DNA of 7,764 nt from an uncultured Lachnospiraceae bacterium. GTDB lineage: Bacteria > Bacillota > Clostridia > Lachnospirales > Lachnospiraceae. Location: the NCBI GenBank assembly GCA_945836355.1, contig CAMALD010000055.1, positions 1 through 7,764 of the forward strand, read 5' to 3'. Each line of letters opens with the position of its first letter. The first letter of the stretch is position 1. Position numbers and translations under genes: made by a program. This document shows, in pieces, positions 1 through 4,697 of the stretch. Under the pieces are notes generated by a model that ran no database searches, was not told where the DNA came from, and saw nothing but the letters and a program-made list of their open reading frames with translations.

Positions 1-3
1 TAA
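1..3 (+). other. probable stop codon of an upstream plus-strand gene cut by the window edge
   Basis: The window opens with TAA, followed seven bases later by a strong plus-strand terminator hairpin. That is the arrangement expected if a plus-strand gene ends exactly at the edge. Nothing of its coding sequence is visible, so its product cannot be named. The reading frame is inferred only from the position next to the terminator. Confidence 0.4.
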
Positions 4-9
4 AGGACA

Positions 10-48
10 CAGCTTCCCGGCAAATGCTTTGCCGGGAGGCTGCTTTTT
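10..48 (+). terminator. rho-independent terminator of the upstream plus-strand gene
   Basis: Arms at 10-24 and 28-42 pair over 15 bp with a single T:G wobble, around a 3-base loop (TGC). The core is CCCGGCAAA/TTTGCCGGG. The right arm is followed by C and five T residues (44-48), the layout of an intrinsic terminator read on the plus strand. Read on the minus strand, the stem is followed by GTGTCC with no T run, so it would end the minus-strand hydrolase transcript less efficiently, although it lies only about 20 bases past that gene's stop codon and is very stable. Confidence 0.85.
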
Positions 49-69
49 AAGGTATATTATCACTGATAA

Positions 70-1056
70 TCAAAGCTCCTGTTCAGGATTGAGAAAGTCT
101 AAGATTTCACCAAAATAGGCCTGTACAATGTCATCGGGGCTGTTGAAGATTTCATGTTTGGTGCCGGGGTAGATATGGTATTCAACGGACGGCAGATTGG
201 CACGAAGCTTTAAGACGTTTTTTCGAGGCACATAGCTGTCGTCTTCAGCCTCAAACAAAAGCACCGGGATCCGGATTTTGGAAGTTTCCTTTGCCGAGAT
301 GGAGTTCGCGGCGGCACGCACCGAGGTGAAAAACCAGCTGTAATCACCGGCATTTGTCTGAAAAGCCGGTGTGCTCTTTCGGATTTCATTATACCGGTCA
401 AAGCGGGTGCGGTTCGTGGAAGAGCTTCGCTCAAAGGTTTCGTTCGGAAGATAATCATGCTGCCCTATCAGATAACGCTCTCCCTGCCCGAGCCGTTTCA
501 TGAAGCATGCCAGGGCGCGTGCGAGAGGAGCCGGTATGCCCCCGGTTTTGATGCCGAGCATCGGGGACGAGAGGATACAGCGGGAAAAGACATCCGGGTA
601 AAGCTCGATGAAGCGAAGTGCGATGCAGCCGCCCATGGAATGACCGTACAGGAAAAGGGGAAGGGCGGGAAATGCCTTGCGTATGACCTTGTCTGTCAAC
701 AGCTTCAAATCGCCGACGTAGTCCCGGTCGAAATCATCGACATGTACCTTGCTTGGGTTTTCAACTTCGCGGAACGATCTTCCGTGACCGCGGTGGTCGT
801 AGGCAAATACATGATAGCCTTCCTTTAGCAGATAGTAGATCATCTCGTGATATTTGCTGCAGGTTTCCGTGTATCCGTGGCAGATGACAAGTATGCCGCG
901 GGCTGCATCGGCAGCTTCCCTGCTGCGGTACCATTCGTAATAAAGCTTTTTTCCGGCAGCAACCGCAAAATGACCGGTTTCGCGGCAGGAATCTAAATAG
1001 TCTTTTCCCTCGTTTGCCAAAAAAGAAATCAGATTATTTTCTGCAATGTATTCCAT
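70..1056 (-). CDS. PldB-like serine alpha/beta hydrolase (lysophospholipase / monoacylglycerol lipase family)
   Basis: A 328-residue cytoplasmic alpha/beta hydrolase that probably cleaves a carboxylic ester. Visible motifs in order: oxyanion-hole HGY (60-62), the D87-HRGHG strand/turn typical of the monoacylglycerol lipase and PldB branch, the nucleophile elbow GHSMGG with Ser140, an acid region EAEDDSYV with Asp273 as best candidate, and His301 in TKHEIF. The stretch around 207-243 (TFERSSSTNRTRFDRY... then QTNAGDYSWF) resembles the lid/cap segment of PldB lysophospholipases, which favours that branch over plain monoacylglycerol lipases. Length is normal for the family and there is no signal peptide or membrane segment, so it should act inside the cell. 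It is the last gene of the TetR-symporter-hydrolase cluster, 38 bp behind the symporter. The start is supported by GGAG at 1067-1070, ten bases upstream. The physiological substrate is unknown: lysophospholipid, monoacylglycerol or another acyl ester are all possible. Confidence 0.88.
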   Translation of the reverse strand: MEYIAENNLISFLANEGKDYLDSCRETGHFAVAAGKKLYYEWYRSREAADAARGILVICHGYTETCSKYHEMIYYLLKEGYHVFAYDHRGHGRSFREVENPSKVHVDDFDRDYVGDLKLLTDKVIRKAFPALPLFLYGHSMGGCIALRFIELYPDVFSRCILSSPMLGIKTGGIPAPLARALACFMKRLGQGERYLIGQHDYLPNETFERSSSTNRTRFDRYNEIRKSTPAFQTNAGDYSWFFTSVRAAANSISAKETSKIRIPVLLFEAEDDSYVPRKNVLKLRANLPSVEYHIYPGTKHEIFNSPDDIVQAYFGEILDFLNPEQEL

Positions 1057-1066
1057 CCTTTATATT

Positions 1067-1092
1067 CTCCGTTCCGAGCGGAAAAACCGCTC
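1067..1092 (-). promoter_or_regulatory. intercistronic hairpin and ribosome binding site between symporter and hydrolase
   Basis: Two bases past the symporter stop codon (minus strand) lies a 6-bp perfect GC-rich stem, GAGCGG/CCGCTC (1076-1081 and 1087-1092), with a 5-base loop that reads TTTTT on the transcript. No T tract follows it, so it is unlikely to be a full terminator. It sits just ahead of the GGAG ribosome binding site (1067-1070) of the hydrolase gene. It may act as an mRNA-processing or stability element that sets relative expression of the two genes, but such short stems also arise by chance. Confidence 0.35.
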
Positions 1093-1094
1093 TG

Positions 1095-2474
1095 TTAGTG
1101 CAAATCCCTGGTAACCTTCTTTTCGTTATAGAAAAGGAAAAATACTCCGCCAATCAGACAAAACGCAGCGCTCACACCGGCACTGATGCGATAGCCCGTA
1201 CCGGAGGTGCCGATTGCTGCGATTGCGGTAAACAAAAGCATGGCAACGCTCTGCCCGAGCTTGAAGGCGAAGGTACGTGCGGCATAGAACATTCCTTCAC
1301 GGTTGGTGCCGGTTGCGTTGGCATCACTCTGCGCGATATCGGCAACAACTGCCTGTGGCAGGATGCCGAAGATTGCCATAGGGAAGGATGCAAGCACAGC
1401 AAGAATTCCGCCCTGAACTGCAGCCGGGATAAAGGAAATCTTGCCGAGTGCGCAGGTAAACAGATAGGCGATGGTAAAACCTGCAAATCCAATCAGGATA
1501 ATCCTGCGCTTGCCGAGCTTTGGAGTCAGCTTATTGATCGGGATATAGAAGACTAAGGACATTGCAGTCATACCTACAAAGTAGATGGTCGTCATGCCCT
1601 CGCCGAGTCTGAGCAGGCTGGTAACAAAGAAGGGTAAGCCGGTCTGGAACATGGTAAGTCCGATCCAGTAGCTGATATCGGAGCATACAAAAAGGCGGAA
1701 ATCCTTATTGCGATAAGCTGCTGATAGAGAAGCAAATGCATTGTCCTGTGCCGGTTTGGTGACGACATAATCCTTTTCCCTGATGGTAAATACCGGAACA
1801 AACAGACAGAACAGAGCAATGGCGCAAAGGATACCGAAGGTCAGGCGCATTGCGGGAATTCGTCCCAGACAAGGAGTGAGGGCACCCCAGAGCATCGGAG
1901 CAATATATGCCAGTGCGGTACCTGCGATGAACGTAAAGGAGATGATGGTGGAGATATCAAGGCGCTGCTTCTGGTTGTGCCCGAGTTCCGGAATCAATGC
2001 GGCATACGGTGTGCAGTATGCGGTGATGGACACATAGTAAATCATCAGCATAATAAAAAGAAAAACGGCATTGCCCCAGCTTGTTTCGTTCACCGGAGAG
2101 CAGAAAACCAGAAAGGTGGAGAAGGCAAGCGGCACGGCGGAAATTTTTAGGAAAGGAATGCGGCGGCCGTTTTTGGATTTGCAGCGGTCGGAAAGAGATG
2201 CAATCCATGGGTCGGTGATAGCATCAAATACGCGCGCAATAGCAGTGATTGCACCGATGATGGTGGCGATGCCCAGAACAACCAGACCCTGTGGGATAAA
2301 GATGGCTTGTCCCTCAGCGATTGCGGTTTCGTCCGGCTGATAAAAATAGACCAGCCAGTTGGAGATTAAGCCGGAGAGCATGGCCCAGCCCAGCTGCCCG
2401 ATGGCAAAGAGCCAGATTTTTTTTGCGGTGATTTCCTTGATAGTCGATGTTTTTTCAGTTACTTCTTTTCCCAT
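1095..2474 (-). CDS. MFS transporter of the GPH (MelB-like) cation symporter group
   Basis: A 459-residue integral membrane protein of the glycoside-pentoside-hexuronide:cation symporter type, close to the usual 450-480 residues, with about twelve hydrophobic segments. The diagnostic motif is RVFDAITDP at 81-89, followed by SLSDRCKSKNGRR (93-105). It gives the two helix-II acidic residues Asp84 and Asp88, which match the Na+/H+ site Asp55 and Asp59 of MelB, and the basic loop after that helix. The substrate cannot be read from the sequence. Group members carry melibiose, xylosides and glucuronides, and the eukaryotic lysolipid carrier MFSD2A shares the fold. The gene starts 24 bp after the TetR stop codon with an excellent ribosome binding site, AGGAGGA at 2484-2490, nine bases from the ATG. 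Its place between a TetR regulator and an ester hydrolase suggests import of the hydrolase's substrate, though export is not excluded. Confidence 0.88.
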   Translation of the reverse strand: MGKEVTEKTSTIKEITAKKIWLFAIGQLGWAMLSGLISNWLVYFYQPDETAIAEGQAIFIPQGLVVLGIATIIGAITAIARVFDAITDPWIASLSDRCKSKNGRRIPFLKISAVPLAFSTFLVFCSPVNETSWGNAVFLFIMLMIYYVSITAYCTPYAALIPELGHNQKQRLDISTIISFTFIAGTALAYIAPMLWGALTPCLGRIPAMRLTFGILCAIALFCLFVPVFTIREKDYVVTKPAQDNAFASLSAAYRNKDFRLFVCSDISYWIGLTMFQTGLPFFVTSLLRLGEGMTTIYFVGMTAMSLVFYIPINKLTPKLGKRRIILIGFAGFTIAYLFTCALGKISFIPAAVQGGILAVLASFPMAIFGILPQAVVADIAQSDANATGTNREGMFYAARTFAFKLGQSVAMLLFTAIAAIGTSGTGYRISAGVSAAFCLIGGVFFLFYNEKKVTRDLH

Positions 2475-2498
2475 AAGTGAAGTTCCTCCTTTAGATAG

Positions 2499-3176
2499 TC
2501 ATACGGATTGGATGGGCGCAGCCTGCAGCCCTGATAGCAAAAGATTTTTGACAATTTTCAACTGATGCCCGCCTGGCACGGTGCTGTCCATCGCGAGCAG
2601 ATCCCCCTGCAACGCAAGCTTCTGTGTGGTGCTTAGCATTGCGTGAAACACAGAAAAGTAGATTTCGTCCGCGGATTCATTAAAATGCAGGGAACCGTCT
2701 GCGCGTCCTTTATCCAAAGCAGCAGTGGCGTATTCCTTGAGAGAGAGCAGCAGCTCCTCGTATTCGGACAGGCTTTCCGGTGGAAATGTGCCGGATTGCA
2801 GGTAATGGTCGAATGCCTGCAGAAAGCGAAGAAAATCGGCATCGTATGCATACAGGCTGCAAAACAAATCCAGAATGGTACTCAGCTGGGCAGCGCCCGT
2901 GGCTTCGGCATAAGCTGTTGTCTGAAGGCGGGGAAGATACTGCTTTGTTTTTTCACTCCAGCTGTGCAGAATGGCAGCTTTCAGCAGTTCAGCTTTGGTG
3001 GGAAAGTAACGATAGATGGTGGCAGACCCTATTCCGGCTTCGGCGGAAATGGCTTCCATGCTGGTGCCTTCAATTCCCTGTCTGCAAAACAGACGGATTG
3101 CTGATGAAAGTATTTCGTTTCTGCGCTTTTTCTTTGCAGCAGCGCGGATACCCGTGCGTAAGACCTGAGCAGGCAT
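2499..3176 (-). CDS. TetR/AcrR-family transcriptional regulator
   Basis: A 225-residue one-component regulator. The N-terminal DNA-binding domain is clear: a basic lead (KKKRR at 15-19), helix 1 from about 20 to 34, and the helix-turn-helix with G37-TSMEAIS, then AEAGIGSATIYRYF at 45-58 followed by P59-TK. The remaining ~165 residues form the helical ligand-binding and dimerisation domain, which is not conserved enough to name a ligand. The length is typical. It is the first gene of the minus-strand cluster and the dyad at 3263-3283 lies about 87 bp upstream of its start, so autorepression of the whole operon is likely. The start is supported by GAAAGGAG at 3186-3193, nine bases before the ATG. 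UidR-UidB in enterobacteria is a known case of a TetR repressor beside a GPH transporter, but the hydrolase here is of a different kind. Confidence 0.9.
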   Translation of the reverse strand: MPAQVLRTGIRAAAKKKRRNEILSSAIRLFCRQGIEGTSMEAISAEAGIGSATIYRYFPTKAELLKAAILHSWSEKTKQYLPRLQTTAYAEATGAAQLSTILDLFCSLYAYDADFLRFLQAFDHYLQSGTFPPESLSEYEELLLSLKEYATAALDKGRADGSLHFNESADEIYFSVFHAMLSTTQKLALQGDLLAMDSTVPGGHQLKIVKNLLLSGLQAAPIQSV

Positions 3177-3262
3177 GTGTATGTTCTCCTTTCAATAATT
3201 ATTTGTGCATAATCACGAAAAACAGAGCGCGATTTGCAAATGATATAGTAAAAAAGCGATAT

Positions 3263-3283
3263 TATGATAGTGATACTATCATA
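3263..3283. promoter_or_regulatory. 21-bp palindrome, candidate TetR operator
   Basis: Perfect 9-bp arms, TATGATAGT (3263-3271) and ACTATCATA (3275-3283), surround a 3-base centre GAT. TetR-family dimers commonly bind dyads of 15-25 bp in their own control region, and this is the strongest dyad on the TetR side of the gap. It overlaps a possible minus-strand -10 element (3264-3269), so binding would block transcription of the TetR-symporter-hydrolase operon. Assignment to this particular regulator is inference from position. Confidence 0.65.
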
Positions 3284-3293
3284 TTTTGCACAA
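3264..3293 (-). promoter_or_regulatory. possible promoter of the TetR operon
   Basis: Read on the minus strand, TTGTGC (3288-3293) and TATCAT (3264-3269) are separated by 18 bp. The -10 matches TATAAT at five of six positions; the -35 matches TTGACA at only three. The -10 lies inside the 21-bp palindrome, which would explain repression. The predicted leader is about 80 nt. Other weak A/T-rich pairings exist nearby, so this is only the best of several options. Confidence 0.35.
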
Positions 3294-3331
3294 GATGTAA
3301 ATATAAATTTAGATTATTTTCATTCTATGGA

Positions 3332-3360
3332 TTGACAATCATATTTCATAGTGCTATATT
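3332..3360 (+). promoter_or_regulatory. sigma-A promoter of the GntR-ABC operon
   Basis: A perfect -35 TTGACA (3332-3337), a 17-bp spacer and the -10 TATATT (3355-3360), preceded by TGC (3352-3354) as an extended -10. Transcription should start near 3367, giving a leader of about 60 nt to the GntR start. A promoter this strong upstream of an autorepressor fits an operon held off until an inducer arrives. Confidence 0.85.
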
Positions 3361-3362
3361 TT

Positions 3363-3389
3363 AACTGTATTAAGTGTATTAGTACACTT
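3363..3389. promoter_or_regulatory. candidate GntR/YtrA operator at the transcription start
   Basis: AAGTGTATTAGTACACTT (3372-3389) has perfect 7-bp arms around a 4-base centre. The half-sites AGTGTA and TACACT are those I recall for the Bacillus subtilis YtrA operator, where they are spaced 13 bp apart. Here the internal pair is 4 bp apart, but a further half-site ACTGTA (3364-3369, one mismatch) lies exactly 13 bp before TACACT (3383-3388). The site covers the predicted start of transcription, right after the -10, so bound repressor would block initiation. The transcript could also fold it as a small hairpin. Confidence 0.7.
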
Positions 3390-3426
3390 GGATATGCTTT
3401 GTGAACGGAAATGAGGTGAACAGCAG

Positions 3427-3795
3427 ATGTGGATCGACTATAAGGACAGGCGACCGATTTATGAGCAGTTGAAGGAACAGTTTGTGGAGCTGATACGTTC
3501 CGGCGTCATGAAGCCGGGAGATCAGCTGCCGAGTGTGCGCAATCTCGCGGTGGAGCTGGCAATCAATCCCAATACGATTCAAAGGGTATATACCGAATTG
3601 GAACAGAAGGGCTGCATCTATTGTGTGAAAGGGAAAGGAAATTATGTGGCAGATAATGCGGCCATTCAGGAGGATGGGCAGCGTGAGCTTGAGAAGGAGC
3701 TGGCAAAGCTGGTAAAAAAAGCAAAGCAGCTGGGGATGACGAAGGAACAGGCCACAGAGGAGCTGCGCCGGTGCTGGGAAGGAGTAGAAGTATGA
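3427..3795 (+). CDS. GntR-family repressor, YtrA subfamily
   Basis: A 122-residue regulator, the short form typical of the YtrA subfamily. A winged helix-turn-helix fills residues 1-75: PIYEQLKEQF (10-19), LIRSGVMKPGDQLPSVRNLA (22-41), the recognition helix around NPNTIQRVYTELEQKG (47-62) and the wing IYCVKGKGNYV (64-74). Only about 47 residues follow, rich in Lys and Glu and predicted as two helices, instead of the large ligand domain of FadR or HutC types. The ribosome binding site GAGGTG (3413-3418) lies eight bases from the ATG. It overlaps the ATPase gene by 4 bp (ATGA), so the two are translationally coupled. Known YtrA-type regulators repress their own ABC operon, and the dyad at 3372-3389 fits this. 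An A7 run at 3714-3720 near the 3' end is a possible slippage site, but the frame is intact. Confidence 0.9.
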   Translation: MWIDYKDRRPIYEQLKEQFVELIRSGVMKPGDQLPSVRNLAVELAINPNTIQRVYTELEQKGCIYCVKGKGNYVADNAAIQEDGQRELEKELAKLVKKAKQLGMTKEQATEELRRCWEGVEV

Positions 3796-4697
3796 TAGAG
3801 GCGAGAAAAGTGACAAAGAGCTTTGGCGATGTCCGTGCGGTGGACGGGATTGACGCGGTCATTGAGGAGGGCGGCGTGTATGGGCTCATCGGGACCAATG
3901 GTGCGGGGAAGAGCACCTTTTTGAGAATGGTGGCAGGAATCCTGAAACCGGACGAGGGGGAGATACGGATTGACGGAGCGCCGGTGTATGAAAATCCGCC
4001 GGTGAAGGCGAATCTGTTTTATATTCCGGATGAACCATATTTTCTGCCCAATGCAAAAGCGGTGGACATGGAGAAATATTACAAAGCAGTATATCCGCAA
4101 TTCGACCGTGAACGTTTTCAGAGCATGCTCGAACAGTTCGGGCTGGACAGAAAGCGCAAGGTGGCAGGGTTTTCAAAGGGAATGAAGAAACAGCTCGCAG
4201 TGATTGCGGGAGTGTGCTCCGGTACCCAGTATCTGCTCTGTGACGAGACCTTTGACGGGCTTGACCCTGTCATGCGGCAGGCGATAAAGAAAGTCTTTGC
4301 GGGCGAGATGGCGGAAAGAGACCTGACACCGATCATTGCGTCCCACAATTTAAGAGAGCTGGAGGATATCTGCGACCATGTCGGACTGCTTCACAAGGGC
4401 GGTATTCTGCTCTCGCGCGATTTGTATGATATGAAGGCGGATGTCCACAAGCTGCAATGTGTACTTCGCGAGGATGGTCCGGCAATGGAAGAAATTGTTC
4501 GCGGACTGAAGACAGTGAAGCAGGAACAGCGCGGAAGGCTGTATACTCTGACGCTTAAGGGAAACCGGGAGGAAATTGAAAAGACAATCGCGGCGGCGGA
4601 ACCGATTTTTTATGAGGTGGTACCGCTCACGCTGGAAGAGATATTTATCAGTGAAACGGAGGTGGTAGGCTATGATATCCAAAAACTTATTTTTTAA
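3792..4697 (+). CDS. ABC transporter ATP-binding protein (YtrB/BcrA-like)
   Basis: A 301-residue nucleotide-binding subunit that would power the adjacent permease at the cytoplasmic face. Visible motifs: Walker A GTNGAGKST (34-42), the signature variant FSKGMKKQ (127-134), Walker B YLLCDE with Glu152 (147-152), D-loop GLDP (156-159) and switch His185 in ASHNL. The Q-loop position reads YIPDEPYF (77-84), with Asp80 where most ABC ATPases have Gln. The ~75-residue C-terminal extension after about 225 is usual for exporter-type subunits. I place the start at ATG 3792, not the in-frame GTG at 3771: this ATG overlaps the GntR stop as ATGA, is preceded by GGAAGGAG at 3777-3784, and begins directly with the family N-terminus IEARKVTKSFG. 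The reading frame overlaps the permease start by 26 bp. A homodimer is likely, as only one ATPase gene is present. Confidence 0.92.
   Translation: MIEARKVTKSFGDVRAVDGIDAVIEEGGVYGLIGTNGAGKSTFLRMVAGILKPDEGEIRIDGAPVYENPPVKANLFYIPDEPYFLPNAKAVDMEKYYKAVYPQFDRERFQSMLEQFGLDRKRKVAGFSKGMKKQLAVIAGVCSGTQYLLCDETFDGLDPVMRQAIKKVFAGEMAERDLTPIIASHNLRELEDICDHVGLLHKGGILLSRDLYDMKADVHKLQCVLREDGPAMEEIVRGLKTVKQEQRGRLYTLTLKGNREEIEKTIAAAEPIFYEVVPLTLEEIFISETEVVGYDIQKLIF
4658..4674 (+). promoter_or_regulatory. ribosome binding site that fixes the permease start inside the ATPase gene
   Basis: GGAGGTGG (4658-4665) stands six bases before ATG 4672, inside the last codons of the ATPase gene. It supports a start that overlaps the upstream gene by 26 bp and implies translational coupling, so ATPase and permease are made in a linked ratio. 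Confidence 0.8.

Larger units (their letters stand above)
3177..3426. other. divergent intergenic regulatory region
   Basis: This 250-bp region separates the minus-strand TetR operon from the plus-strand GntR-ABC operon. It is much richer in A and T than the flanking genes. It contains the TetR ribosome binding site, a 21-bp dyad, the sigma-A promoter of the GntR operon, a second dyad on its transcription start and the GntR ribosome binding site. I see no small coding sequence with a convincing ribosome binding site, and no structured RNA beyond these dyads. Confidence 0.85.

Noticed and set aside
56..70. 15-bp dyad with arms ATTATCA and TGATAAT around one base, at the hydrolase stop codon, as a second TetR operator
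   Set aside because: It shares the string AGTGATA with the 21-bp palindrome, but the centres do not align and it lies at the downstream end of the operon with no promoter beside it.
457..828. Plus-strand 123-residue open frame opposite the hydrolase
   Set aside because: It is antisense to the part of the hydrolase holding the nucleophile and lid, and shows no recognisable motif. It is best explained as a codon-usage shadow.
2643..3364. Two plus-strand open frames (2643-3104 and 2780-3364) opposite the TetR gene
   Set aside because: Compositions are odd, no motifs are visible, and the TetR frame on the other strand has a clear helix-turn-helix and ribosome binding site. The second frame also runs through the regulatory dyad and promoter.
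3714..3720. A7 run as a programmed frameshift site in gntR
   Set aside because: The zero-frame protein has normal length and ends in the usual ATGA overlap. No downstream pseudoknot or alternative frame of interest is visible.
3771..3791. Upstream in-frame GTG start for the ATPase
   Set aside because: It would add seven residues not seen in the family, lies inside the GntR gene and lacks the well-placed ribosome binding site of ATG 3792.
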